Origin: a bacterium
GTDB lineage: Bacteria; Armatimonadota; Fimbriimonadia; Fimbriimonadales; Fimbriimonadaceae
Assembly (NCBI GenBank): GCA_013823945.1
Contig: PNMZ01000001.1
Location: 186,001-250,000, forward strand
Direction: 5' to 3'
Length of the DNA stretch: 64,000 nucleotides
In this document: positions 1 to 8,444 of the stretch, one piece after another
Position numbering within the stretch: position 1 is the first letter of the stretch
Layout: each line of letters begins with the position of its first letter
Notes under the pieces: model-generated
Databases searched by the model: none
Seen by the model: only the letters and a program-made list of their open reading frames with translations
Told to the model about the DNA's origin: nothing
Made by a program: the position numbers and the translations under genes

Positions 1-359
1 GTGAAATCATTCGCCGCATCGAACTCCGGGGCCTCAAAATCACCGGTCTCAAGCTCATGAACGCCCCCCGTGAAACCGTCGAAGCTCACTATGCCGAGCA
101 CCGCGAGCGGCCTTTCTTCAACGACGTTGTCAACTACCTCGTCAGCGGCCCGGTCGTCGCCCTCGCTGTCACCGGCCCCAACGCCACCAAGGCCATCCGC
201 ATGATGATGGGCGCAACCAACCCCGTCGAAGCCGAACCCGGCACCGTCCGTGGCGATATGGCCCTCACCATCGACGACAACCTCGTCCACAGCAGCTCCG
301 ACCCCGAAGCCGCCGCCAACGAACTCAACCTCTGGTTCCCCGAAGGCACCGTCAACTAA
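1..359 (+). CDS. ndk: Nucleoside diphosphate kinase, 5'-truncated by window edge
   Basis: Cytosolic enzyme that moves the gamma-phosphate from ATP to nucleoside diphosphates through a phospho-histidine, balancing NTP and dNTP pools. The reading frame is open from base 3, so the first part of the gene lies outside the window. Visible family marks are a GLKL-type segment, the RGDMAL stretch, the catalytic-histidine motif NLVHSSSD and the family ending ExxLWF near the stop. About 119 codons are present against the usual 135-150, so only the N-terminal beta-strand and nucleotide loop are missing. It is followed by a palindromic repeat and then an unrelated nuclease-like gene. Confidence 0.95.
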   Translation, partial: EIIRRIELRGLKITGLKLMNAPRETVEAHYAEHRERPFFNDVVNYLVSGPVVALAVTGPNATKAIRMMMGATNPVEAEPGTVRGDMALTIDDNLVHSSSDPEAAANELNLWFPEGTVN

Positions 360-403
360 TACTCTTCTCCCCCTCTCCGATTTAATAGAGTTTTAAGTCA
401 TTT

Positions 404-448
404 TTCCCCCTCTCCGTTTCAATGGAGAGGGGGATCAAGGGGGGGAGG
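404..448. repeat. Palindromic dispersed repeat, copy 1
   Basis: CCCCCTCTCC at 406-415 is complementary to GGAGAGGGGG at 424-433 around an 8-base loop, followed by a G-rich tail ending GGGAGG. A second copy with the same stem, loop and G-rich tail is at 39453-39492. A decayed partial copy of the left arm lies just before at 368-386. Seen directly; its role (transcript end, repeat family) is inference. Confidence 0.75.
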
Positions 449-475
449 AAGGGTTTTTCGGTTCATAATGTATGG

Positions 476-1441
476 ATGGATGTAATAAATATCCTAAACA
501 GTCTCGCAAAATCTCGACCAATCTTCTATTCCGAAGCTGATTTTCAGCATGCCTTTGCTTGGGCCGCAAAGTCGCTCTACATGTGTGAACCCCGGCTCGA
601 AGTCAGAATGATCCACACTTCTTCGCGTGCCTCATTGGACTTACTCCTAAATCTTCCCGGTGAAAAAATCGGCTTTGAATTTAAGTATAAAACCAGCCCA
701 ATTTCAGCAGCGATATATGGAGAAGTCTTTTCCCTACTAAATCAAGGGGCGCTTGATATCTTTCGTTATGATTGCATCAAGGATATATCGCGTTTGGAAA
801 ATGCAATTGGATCGGGCCAGATTTCCCGTGGCTACTTCATCCTGCTTACAAATGAACCAGCAGTCTGGTCTCGACCGATTCGAGAGGGCCACGCCGATGA
901 TGAGTTCAAACTACATGAGAACGAAATTCTCGGCGGGGTACGAACCTGGGGCCCAGCTGCCGGTCCGGGAACAAGGAAAAACCGGGAGGACACGTTAACA
1001 CTGACTGGAGAGTATCAGTGCCACTGGTCTCCCTTTAGCCTGATACAAGGAGAGAAATTTGGCACGTTCAATTGCCTTGTAATTGAAGTTTCCACTCCAA
1101 GCTTTTCTATGCACTCATCAAACAAGACTAGCCGTCCAATCACTCGTTTATCCAAACCCCGAGCAAACTCGGGACGCTATTCAAAACTTACTGAATTTCT
1201 CTCCCAAACGGCAGAGAACCGAATCGAACTTACATTTGACCAAGTTCGGGAGATTGTCGGCAGCCTCCCTGCATCCGCCTACAATCACTCCGCTTATTGG
1301 TCTAACCACCCCTCTCATCCACCAGCGGTGGCTTGGCTCAGTGCAGGCTGGAAACAATCAAAGCTAGACTTTCTCGGTCAGCGAATCTGGCTCGAACGAA
1401 TCACCGACCACCCAACCCACTCAACGAAACCCCCTCAATAA
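476..1441 (+). CDS. Putative PD-(D/E)xK nuclease fused to DUF7662-like C-terminal domain
   Basis: Not a housekeeping gene. The N-terminal half resembles restriction-endonuclease-fold proteins: an acidic helix (YSEADF), then Asp55 in SLDLLL and Glu68-x-Lys70 in GFEFKYK, spaced as in the PD-(D/E)xK core, then a Gln/Asp/Tyr helix (LLNQGALDIFRYD). The last ~75 residues (about 233-308) match the DUF7662 pattern: a YSKLTEFL start, LTFDQVREIVG, an SxxYWSNHPSHPPAVAWLSAGW core and a final basic strand. The ATG at 476 is preferred over an in-frame ATG at 422 because the first 18 codons of the longer form lie in the palindromic repeat. The 3' end overlaps the convergent permease gene by 41 bp. A DNA-cleaving, defence-type role is inferred from domains only; activity is unknown. 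Confidence 0.6.
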   Translation: MDVINILNSLAKSRPIFYSEADFQHAFAWAAKSLYMCEPRLEVRMIHTSSRASLDLLLNLPGEKIGFEFKYKTSPISAAIYGEVFSLLNQGALDIFRYDCIKDISRLENAIGSGQISRGYFILLTNEPAVWSRPIREGHADDEFKLHENEILGGVRTWGPAAGPGTRKNREDTLTLTGEYQCHWSPFSLIQGEKFGTFNCLVIEVSTPSFSMHSSNKTSRPITRLSKPRANSGRYSKLTEFLSQTAENRIELTFDQVREIVGSLPASAYNHSAYWSNHPSHPPAVAWLSAGWKQSKLDFLGQRIWLERITDHPTHSTKPPQ

Positions 1442-3137
1442 AATACTTCTGCGCGAAGAAGAACAACAGCAACACCGGAATCGTCGACATCGTCGCAAAC
1501 GCCATCATCAACGCCTGATCCGTCCCCCGATCCGAAGCAAACAAACCCATCGCGTAACTCATCGGCATCTTCGCCGGCGTATTCACATAAATCAACGGAC
1601 CCATAAAGTTGTTCCAAGCCCCCATAAACGTCCAAATCGCAATCACCGCCAAAGCCGGCTTCACAAGCGGCAACATGATCTGCCAAAACGTCCGCCAATA
1701 CCCGCACCCATCAATCCGCGCTGCTTCCTCCAGCTCCATCGGAATCGTCCCAAAGAACTGCCGCAACAGAAACACATTAAACGCTCCCGCAAAGAACGTC
1801 GGCACCCAGATCGGCAAAAGCGAATCCATCCACCCTAAATTCGAGAAAATCAAGAACTGCGGCAACATCGTCACCGCCCCCGGCAACATCATCGTCATCA
1901 GCATCACAAAGAAAAGCTGATCCCGCCCCGGAAACCGCAACCGCGCAAACCCATAAGCCACAATCGAACAGCTCAAAACCGTTCCCAAAACGCTCATCCC
2001 CGCCAGCCAAAGCGTATTCAGCAAGTAGGCCATGCCAAACCCCGTCTCCAGCGGCATCCACTCCAAAGCATCCGAGTAGTTTTGCCACCGCAAGCCTCGC
2101 TCCCGCACTGGCTCAACATCCTCCGGCATAACTGTGAGTCGCTGACCTTTCCGATCCCCAGGCTCCAAGACCTCCAGAAGCCGAGACCCATCCTCCTGAT
2201 CCTTCACTGTAAAAGCCGTAAATGCCGTCCCGTTCTCGACCCCACTCCAAATCGGCTGATCCCTCGGAATTTCCTTCAATGAACCCGCCGGAACTTCAAA
2301 TCTCCGTCCCCTCAAGCCGTAAGGCCGCTCAACCTCAACCAACCACTTCCCACCTGCAACCTCCGAATCCTTCTTGACTTTGACCGCCCGACCATCGTAT
2401 CGCGCGGCAAATTGCGGATTCTCCGGATCCAAGAAAGCGTGCGTCTTCTGCACCTGCGGAACCCAAACAATGCCATCCGTATTCGCCAAATCCCGTTCCT
2501 CTTTGAACGAAGTCGTCAGGAGCCAAACAAACGGAATACTAAAAATCACCGCGCCTGCCAGCAACCCCAGTTGAGCAGAAATCTTTTTCGTTACCCCCCG
2601 CGCCGCTGTCGTCCGCTCCGCCAAAACCATCCCCACCATTGCCGCTACGAGCAGCCCCAAAAGTCCAAAAATCGCCGGCCAGTGGAGCGGAATCGCCCCC
2701 CTCAGAATCGAAATCTGCCCCTCCATCCCCCGCAACCACAAGAACGAACCAACCCCAACCCCCGCCCAAATCAATGCCGCCAAATACCTTCCCCGATCTT
2801 CCTCCGCATTCAAAGCCGTTCGCCCTTGAATCAATCGCGAACCCACCATAAACACCGACAGTAAAAGCATCCAACCCGGAAATGGCGTGTAAATCCAAAC
2901 CAACGGCAACCAACTCCCCACCGCCTCTCGCCCAAGCTCCTTGGGAATAAATGATCCCACCAACAGCAAGAAGCCGCCAATCCCCGCCGATATCCCAAGC
3001 CGCTTCACCAGCCCCGCTCGGTCAACCCCCGGCGACCCAAATCCAAGTCGCATCCCCAAAAAGACTGCTCGAAGCCCTAAAACCACGCCCACCCAGATGC
3101 AAACCGTGAGTAGCAAAAAGACAACTTCGGCTGTCAC
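1401..3137 (-). CDS. Carbohydrate ABC transporter permease, MalG type, with extra N-terminal helices and large insert
   Basis: Inner-membrane permease subunit of an importer of the sugar (CUT1) class. The C-terminal ~200 residues are classic MalG: the LLNTLWLAG helix, YGFARLRFPG, and the EAA loop (ELEEAARIDGCGYWRTF then LPLVKPAL) that docks on the ATPase. At 578 residues it is twice the usual length. The first ~180 residues add about five membrane helices. Residues ~229-349 are inserted between the first canonical helix (SFKEERDL...WVP) and the usual WQNYSDAL segment; this insert holds two similar ~45-residue beta-rich repeats. It overlaps the upstream fusion gene by 4 bp, so the two are co-translated. 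No ATPase gene is in the window; a shared MsiK-like ATPase elsewhere is likely. Confidence 0.85.
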   Translation of the reverse strand: MTAEVVFLLLTVCIWVGVVLGLRAVFLGMRLGFGSPGVDRAGLVKRLGISAGIGGFLLLVGSFIPKELGREAVGSWLPLVWIYTPFPGWMLLLSVFMVGSRLIQGRTALNAEEDRGRYLAALIWAGVGVGSFLWLRGMEGQISILRGAIPLHWPAIFGLLGLLVAAMVGMVLAERTTAARGVTKKISAQLGLLAGAVIFSIPFVWLLTTSFKEERDLANTDGIVWVPQVQKTHAFLDPENPQFAARYDGRAVKVKKDSEVAGGKWLVEVERPYGLRGRRFEVPAGSLKEIPRDQPIWSGVENGTAFTAFTVKDQEDGSRLLEVLEPGDRKGQRLTVMPEDVEPVRERGLRWQNYSDALEWMPLETGFGMAYLLNTLWLAGMSVLGTVLSCSIVAYGFARLRFPGRDQLFFVMLMTMMLPGAVTMLPQFLIFSNLGWMDSLLPIWVPTFFAGAFNVFLLRQFFGTIPMELEEAARIDGCGYWRTFWQIMLPLVKPALAVIAIWTFMGAWNNFMGPLIYVNTPAKMPMSYAMGLFASDRGTDQALMMAFATMSTIPVLLLFFFAQKYFIEGVSLSGLGGR

Positions 3138-5557
3138 TTATCCACCTCCGAATGCACCCATCGAGGCGCGAGCTTAAACTGAATCAAAGTCACCGCCACA
3201 ACAATAAAGAAAATCATCCACGCAATCGCACTCGCATACCCCATTCGGAAGTATGCAAACCCGTTGTTGAACAGCATATAAACCGGAGTTGCCAAGCTAT
3301 CATTCGGCCCCATGTTCTCCCCTTTTGTAATGAGATAAACCCCGTCAAAAGTCTGCAAAACACCGATAAAGCCCATCACTGAGTTAAAAAACACCAGCGG
3401 GCTGAGTTGAGGCAAGGTAACGCTCCAAAACTGCCGCCATCCCGATGCCCCGTCGATATCTGCCGCCTCATACAGGGTCTTAGAAATCCCCTTCAATCCC
3501 GCCAGCCACAGAATCATCGCTCCTCCAGCCCCCCATAGACCCATCAAAATCAAAGCCGGCTTCGCCCAAGGCTCAACCGTAAACCATCCCGGGGCATTGA
3601 CGCCAAACCACTGGGCAATCGTATTCGTCCAAAAATTATTCAGCAATCCCCGCTGATTATCCGGAGTCAAAATCCACATCCATAAAAATGTTGAAGCCAC
3701 CGTCGGCGCAATCGCGGGCATGTAATAAACAGTCCGATAAAACCGAATCCCTTTCGCCCCCGTGTTCAAAAGGAGCGCAATCACCAAGCCCGTGGTCAAA
3801 CCAAGCGGAATGCCAATCACCGCCAAATAGGCAACATTTCCAAGGGCCTTCAAAAGCAAATCCCGGTCAACCACAAATACATCAACAAAATTCTTCCCCC
3901 CCACAAAGTGCGCCGGATTCAAAACATCGTAATTCATGAATGCAAAAACGAGCGATGCAATCATCGGACCAAGCGTAAAGACCAAGAAACCAATAATCCA
4001 GGGCGAGATAAAGGCATAACCCGCCCGCGTTTCCTGCGGAGAAACTCGTCCCGAACCCCTCCGAATCAACATCGCTACCCAAGTAACCAGACCAGCCACG
4101 ACTACCCCAAATACTCCCAAAACCCAACCCAAAATATTGACCCTTGGATAATCCTCCTTCGAGAAATACTCATCCAAAATCTGCTGAACCCGCGTCTGAC
4201 CGCTCACCAGAGCTTCTTCACTTGACTGCGCCCCCCGACAGGCCTGCTCAATTGCCCGAACATGCTCATCCCATAGTTTCAACCCCACAAACGTCGCTGG
4301 CCGCAATCGAGCAAACGGCATCATATCAACGTGCTGGCGCAACGCCAACTCGTAAGTACTGTTTCCACTTGCATAAGTATCAACAAGCCACTCATTCGCC
4401 TCAATATTTGCCGCCATCCGAGGAATAAACCTTCGCCCCCGCGACTGCTCCAAATCCGCCTGACCCCGCGCATAAAGCTGTCTGCCCTCCAAACTCTGGA
4501 CAAACTTGATAAACTTCCAACTCGCCTCAATGTTCCGCGCCCCTCTCGGAATCGCATAAGCAAACCCGCCCGACCATGTGATGAACTTGTCCTTCTCGTC
4601 GGCGAACCGACCACGCTGATAGTAGCGATCATCCGGAACTGGAGCCGGCGCAGTTAAGAATTTTGCCTTTGGCGAATAACGAGCATAACTGGCAATCATC
4701 CAGTCCCCGTTAATAATCATCGCAATTTGTCCAATTGCAAACGGGTCATTTTCACCCCCCCTAGTTCCAGATTTGAATTTGAGGGTGTTCTCGTACCCCC
4801 CCAAAATGTCATATCCCGCTTTCATGAAATCAAGCGCTTCGACTGCCGCCGGAGTATTCAATGTACATTTCCGACCATCCTCGCTCATGAAGTTCGCATT
4901 GTTCTGAAACGCAAACATATACAGCCAAGAATTCCCTTCGTTGGGAATGAAGCCCGCGCGCTTGATCGTTCCGTCCGCATTGAACTCCGTCAAAACTTTG
5001 CTGTAAGCAAGCACCTCACTCCAAGTCCTCGGTGGCCTGGTCGGATCAAGCCCGGCTTCTCTCAGCTCGTCCGCTTTCTCCGCAAAAACCTCGGTGTTGT
5101 AGTACAAAACTCGGTTATCCGCCCCTATCGGAATCCCGAAAAGTTTGCCATCGTAAATCGCTTCGTTCCAAGTCGCCGGATAGTATTGATCGGCAGTTGG
5201 CGTACGCGGATCGCTGCCCCGATCTCGCTCAATCAAGTCGTCCAGCGGACGAAACGCCCCCCGGCTCGCCCAATCCGAAATCGTGAACCGATCCTGCTGA
5301 ATCACATCCGGCGGCGCCCCTCCCACAATCGCCGTCATTAACTTTTGGGGATTCATCGCCCCCGCGCCCATCCCCAAAAGCTTCACTTTTATATCCGGGT
5401 TCTCGCGTTCAAACTGACGAACGATCAGGTCATTTCCTTTCTCATCCGGTGTTATTGCTAGTCCCCATACCGTAATCTCTGTCTTTGCCGCCAAACTTAA
5501 ACACGAAAAGACCACCAGTGACAACATCGCCACCATCCGCATAACCATTCTGTTCAC
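3134..5557 (-). CDS. Fused sugar-binding protein and ABC permease (MalE-MalF type)
   Basis: One polypeptide joins two importer parts that are normally separate. After a signal segment (hydrophobic run LSLVVFSCLSLA) comes a family 1 extracellular solute-binding domain of about 440 residues, starting at EITVWG and including the GGAPPDVI and DWMIASYA-type motifs. A helix then anchors it (GWVLGVFGVVVAGLVTWVAML) and a MalF-type permease follows, with SPWIIGFLVFTLGP and the EAA loop (LYEAADIDGASGWRQFW). It probably binds a sugar or oligosaccharide outside the membrane and hands it to its own permease half; the substrate cannot be read from sequence. The start is uncertain: GTG 5557 has GGA seven bases upstream; ATG at 5608, 5641 or 5548 are alternatives. 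It is divergent from the MFS gene. Confidence 0.85.
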   Translation of the reverse strand: MNRMVMRMVAMLSLVVFSCLSLAAKTEITVWGLAITPDEKGNDLIVRQFERENPDIKVKLLGMGAGAMNPQKLMTAIVGGAPPDVIQQDRFTISDWASRGAFRPLDDLIERDRGSDPRTPTADQYYPATWNEAIYDGKLFGIPIGADNRVLYYNTEVFAEKADELREAGLDPTRPPRTWSEVLAYSKVLTEFNADGTIKRAGFIPNEGNSWLYMFAFQNNANFMSEDGRKCTLNTPAAVEALDFMKAGYDILGGYENTLKFKSGTRGGENDPFAIGQIAMIINGDWMIASYARYSPKAKFLTAPAPVPDDRYYQRGRFADEKDKFITWSGGFAYAIPRGARNIEASWKFIKFVQSLEGRQLYARGQADLEQSRGRRFIPRMAANIEANEWLVDTYASGNSTYELALRQHVDMMPFARLRPATFVGLKLWDEHVRAIEQACRGAQSSEEALVSGQTRVQQILDEYFSKEDYPRVNILGWVLGVFGVVVAGLVTWVAMLIRRGSGRVSPQETRAGYAFISPWIIGFLVFTLGPMIASLVFAFMNYDVLNPAHFVGGKNFVDVFVVDRDLLLKALGNVAYLAVIGIPLGLTTGLVIALLLNTGAKGIRFYRTVYYMPAIAPTVASTFLWMWILTPDNQRGLLNNFWTNTIAQWFGVNAPGWFTVEPWAKPALILMGLWGAGGAMILWLAGLKGISKTLYEAADIDGASGWRQFWSVTLPQLSPLVFFNSVMGFIGVLQTFDGVYLITKGENMGPNDSLATPVYMLFNNGFAYFRMGYASAIAWMIFFIVVAVTLIQFKLAPRWVHSEVDK

Positions 5558-5687
5558 GCGCAGTCCAACCACTGTCAATAAAACGCCCCTCGTCGGGCAA
5601 CGGTTCATCCTACACCATAAAAGCCGTGAATACGTATACATAAAAATCCCTACACAATAAGATTTTTGCTTTCATAATGAAAATATC

Positions 5688-6911
5688 ATGTCGAGCAAAA
5701 AACCATTGACCGCTATCTTCATCACGGTTTTTCTCGATATGCTCAGCTTTGGCACCGTCATTCCCGACGTCCAACTCCGGTCAAAAGAACTCGTCGAATC
5801 TGCCACTTGGCTCCCTCACAACCCCACCACCGAAGGCTTCGTTATCGGCCTCTCAATCGCCCTCTTCAGCATTGCGCAGTTCCTCATCGCACCATGGCTC
5901 GGCAAAATGTCTGACGAAAAGGGCCGCCGCCCCGTTCTCCTCATCACATGCACCCTCGCCGTTTTTGCCAGCCTCCTCTACGGCTTCAGCGGAACCCTCA
6001 TCATCCTCTGGCTCTCCCGTGTCCTCCACGGACTTGCCGGAGCAAATCTTGGCGTCGCTTACGCATATATAGCCGACGTCACTACCGATCAAGACCGGGC
6101 CAAATCAATGGGGCTGATTGGTGCCGCATTTGGCCTCGGGTTTATCTTCGGACCACCGCTTGGCTCAATTCTCATCGAACTCAACAACGGACAACCCCTC
6201 TATCTTGGCCTTGCCTCAGCTCTCTTTGCTCTCATAAACCTCATCTGGGTCTACCTCTATCTCCCCGAATCCCGCATCCCCGGAAACGAGCCTGCCCGTC
6301 CCAAAGAGAACCGCTTTCGTGCGCTCACCAACGCCCTCACGACTCCAACTCTCGGCATCCTCCTCGCCTTATTCTTCGTTGCGAGTTTTGCCTTCACCCA
6401 CCTAGAAACAACCTACTACCGGCTCGGCGAAGATGTCTATAAGTTCAATCAAGTCCAAACTTCCATGGTGCTCGTCACCGTTGGAATCGTCGCCGCCATT
6501 GTCCAAGGCGGGCTGATCCGAATCCTCGAACCGAAATTTGGTGAACGCAACCTTCTCCGTATTGGCTACCTCCTCCAAGCCCCCATCCTCGCCTCAATGC
6601 CCTTCATCACCCCCTGGTGGCCCATTATCGTCGGAGCCATTCTCCTCGGGACAAGCAGTGGCATCGCTCAACCCAGCCTCAGTAGCATCATCTCGAAAAA
6701 CGCCCCCGCTGACATCCGAGGATCAATCTTTGGCATCAATCAATCCCTCGGTTCCCTCGCCCGCATTATTGGCCCCTTCACCGCCAATATCGCTTACGCC
6801 TACTCCCCCGCCGCCCCCTACCTCATTGCCGCCGCAATCATGATCCTCCCCACAATCGCCGTCTGGTTGATCAAACTCAACACCAACGAACCAATCCTTG
6901 AACCCAGTTGA
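5688..6911 (+). CDS. MFS transporter of the TCR/Tet (drug:H+ antiporter) type
   Basis: Twelve-helix inner-membrane exporter, 407 residues, normal for the family. Helix 1 has the D in FLDMLSFGTVIP. Motif A (GKMSDEKGRRPVLL, residues ~72-85) lies between helices 2 and 3, and motif C (GAAFGLGFIFGPPLG) in helix 5 is the antiporter signature. Best family resemblance is to tetracycline-resistance-type TCR transporters, but many such proteins export other small compounds, so resistance is not claimed. It is divergent from the ABC importer with only 46 bp of other sequence between the reading frames' outermost starts, so both promoters must share that short AT-rich gap. Confidence 0.85.
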   Translation: MSSKKPLTAIFITVFLDMLSFGTVIPDVQLRSKELVESATWLPHNPTTEGFVIGLSIALFSIAQFLIAPWLGKMSDEKGRRPVLLITCTLAVFASLLYGFSGTLIILWLSRVLHGLAGANLGVAYAYIADVTTDQDRAKSMGLIGAAFGLGFIFGPPLGSILIELNNGQPLYLGLASALFALINLIWVYLYLPESRIPGNEPARPKENRFRALTNALTTPTLGILLALFFVASFAFTHLETTYYRLGEDVYKFNQVQTSMVLVTVGIVAAIVQGGLIRILEPKFGERNLLRIGYLLQAPILASMPFITPWWPIIVGAILLGTSSGIAQPSLSSIISKNAPADIRGSIFGINQSLGSLARIIGPFTANIAYAYSPAAPYLIAAAIMILPTIAVWLIKLNTNEPILEPS

Positions 6912-6929
6912 GATTAAAATCACTTCCAA

Positions 6930-7060
6930 CACTTTCATTCCGAGCGTGACCCGGAATCTCAAATACGAACCTCCCGGTGGCACTGGTGAAACCAGTGAAA
7001 ACCACACATCTCCGCCATCCTGGGCGTGTCCCAGAAAGTCTTCCAAACGACCAAACTCCA
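6930..7060. other. Intergenic stretch with two small hairpins
   Basis: Between the MFS gene and the next membrane-protein gene lie two inverted repeats: CACTGGT/ACCAGTG with a 3-base loop near 6981-6997, and CTGGG/CCCAG near 7019-7033. The sequence reads open in the frame of the downstream gene but the translated residues are proline/serine-rich and unlike a protein start. The look is of a short dispersed intergenic repeat; no second copy was found in this window. Confidence 0.4.
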
Positions 7061-7104
7061 CAAAAGCAATCGGCACCCCCCTTCGCGGTATCCTCGCACG
7101 CATC

Positions 7105-7443
7105 ATGAATCGGCAAGGAGGCGGAATCCATCGGCGCGGCTCAGCTCCCGTCGGCCTCCTTGTCTTCGTTGTCGGCGTCACCATGATCGGCTTCGCCTTT
7201 TATCTGGCCTACCAAATCTTTCTCGTCCCCCCCAGCGTCCGCCTTGAAGCTGAACCCGGCAAACCCATCGATATCGGAACCGCTACCGAATCACTTACAA
7301 CCGTCCTCGTCCGACTCCTCCTCCTGGTTGCCATGGCCGGATTTGGCTCAATGATCGCAAATCGAGGAATCAAGCTCTACGCCAGCAACTCCGAGCGAAA
7401 CAAAAAAGCGAAACCTGAAAAATCAGAAACAGTCGATAAATAA
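7105..7443 (+). CDS. Small two-helix membrane protein, unknown function
   Basis: About 112 residues. A short basic N-terminus is followed by a membrane helix (GLLVFVVGVTMIGFAFYLAYQIF), an external-looking loop (~35 residues, with VRLEAEPGKPID), a second helix (TVLVRLLLLVAMAGFGSMIA), and a charged Lys/Glu-rich tail. No enzyme motif is visible. The reading frame is open further upstream to 6898, but that part overlaps the MFS stop and the hairpin stretch and has no protein-like character, so ATG 7105 is chosen. It ends just before the tRNA-Pro gene, which lies on the opposite strand. Confidence 0.65.
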   Translation: MNRQGGGIHRRGSAPVGLLVFVVGVTMIGFAFYLAYQIFLVPPSVRLEAEPGKPIDIGTATESLTTVLVRLLLLVAMAGFGSMIANRGIKLYASNSERNKKAKPEKSETVDK

Positions 7444-7448
7444 TCGTT

Positions 7449-7525
7449 TGGTCGGGATGATAGGATTCGAACCTACGACCTCCTCGTTCCGAACAAGGCG
7501 CTCTACCAAGCTGAGCCACATCCCG
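7449..7525 (-). tRNA. tRNA-Pro (CGG)
   Basis: On the - strand the sequence folds as a full cloverleaf: acceptor CGGGATG pairs with CATCCCG, the anticodon arm is CCTTG-TTCGGAA-CGAGG, and the T-loop is TTCGAAT. The anticodon CGG reads CCG proline codons. The discriminator A (7452) is followed by an encoded CCA (7449-7451). Confidence 0.97.
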
Positions 7526-7619
7526 AAGCTCTAACCCTAAAATAATACCTCTCCCTCCAACACCGCTTTCACTCAGGTCCCGCAAACTCCCAGAAAACCC
7601 GCCAAACTCACTTTAAGCC

Positions 7620-8438
7620 ATGACCCACCAAACCCTGATCGAACAAGCCTGGGAGTACCGCGCCGAATTCTCACCCTCGTCCCACCCCGCCGACCTCGCC
7701 GGAGCCATCGGCGTAACCTTCAACCAACTAGATAAAGGTGAAATTCGAGTGGCCGAGAAAATCAACGGCGCATGGCAAACCCACGAATGGATCAAAAAAG
7801 CCGTCCTCCTCAGCTTCCGAATCAACGATAACCATTTGGTGGAACATGGCCCCGCCCGCTACTTCGACAAAGTCCCTCTTAAGTTTGCAAACTACTCAGA
7901 GCAAGACTTCAAACAAGCCGGATTCCGCGTCGTCCCCAACGCTATGGTGCGCCACGGTGCCCATATCGCCAAAAACGTCGTCCTCATGCCAAGCTATGTC
8001 AATCTCGGTGCCTACGTCGACGAAGGCACCATGGTGGACACCTGGGCAACCGTCGGGTCATGCGCCCAAATCGGCAAAAACGTCCACCTCAGTGGAGGGG
8101 TCGGAATCGGTGGAGTCCTTGAACCCATCCAAGCTACTCCCACAATCATCGAAGACAACTGCTTCATCGGTGCTCGATCCGAAATCGTCGAAGGCGTCAT
8201 CGTAGAAGAAAACTCTGTCATCAGCATGGGCGTTTTCATCGGCCAGTCCACCCGAATCTATAACCGCCAAACCAGAGAAATCACCTATGGTCGCGTCCCC
8301 GCTGGCTCCGTTGTCGTCCCCGGCTCTCTCCCTGCACCAAATGGTGAATATTCCCTTGCCTGTGCCATCATTGTCAAGCAAGTCGACGCCCAAACCCGCA
8401 GCAAAACCTCCATCAATGAACTTCTCAGAGAGAACTAA
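7620..8438 (+). CDS. dapD: Tetrahydrodipicolinate N-succinyltransferase
   Basis: Cytosolic enzyme of the lysine and diaminopimelate pathway: it puts a succinyl group from succinyl-CoA on tetrahydrodipicolinate, opening the ring. Its product feeds lysine and peptidoglycan. It has 272 residues, the usual length. The N-terminal helical part is followed by a left-handed beta-helix of hexapeptide repeats ([29 protein letters not shown], read in overlapping I/V-G-x turns) and the signature VGIGGVLEP. The tail binds CoA. dapE, two genes downstream in the same direction, removes the same succinyl group, so the succinylase route is used. Confidence 0.96.
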   Translation: MTHQTLIEQAWEYRAEFSPSSHPADLAGAIGVTFNQLDKGEIRVAEKINGAWQTHEWIKKAVLLSFRINDNHLVEHGPARYFDKVPLKFANYSEQDFKQAGFRVVPNAMVRHGAHIAKNVVLMPSYVNLGAYVDEGTMVDTWATVGSCAQIGKNVHLSGGVGIGGVLEPIQATPTIIEDNCFIGARSEIVEGVIVEENSVISMGVFIGQSTRIYNRQTREITYGRVPAGSVVVPGSLPAPNGEYSLACAIIVKQVDAQTRSKTSINELLREN

Positions 8439-8444
8439 TTCAAA

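Noticed and set aside
5623-5640. ATACGTAT palindrome near the ABC fusion start as LacI-type operator
   Set aside because: Only 8 bp symmetrical and without the LacI core; too weak to claim.
6898-7104. 69-codon N-terminal extension of the small membrane protein
   Set aside because: Overlaps the MFS stop and hairpin stretch; no protein-like pattern.
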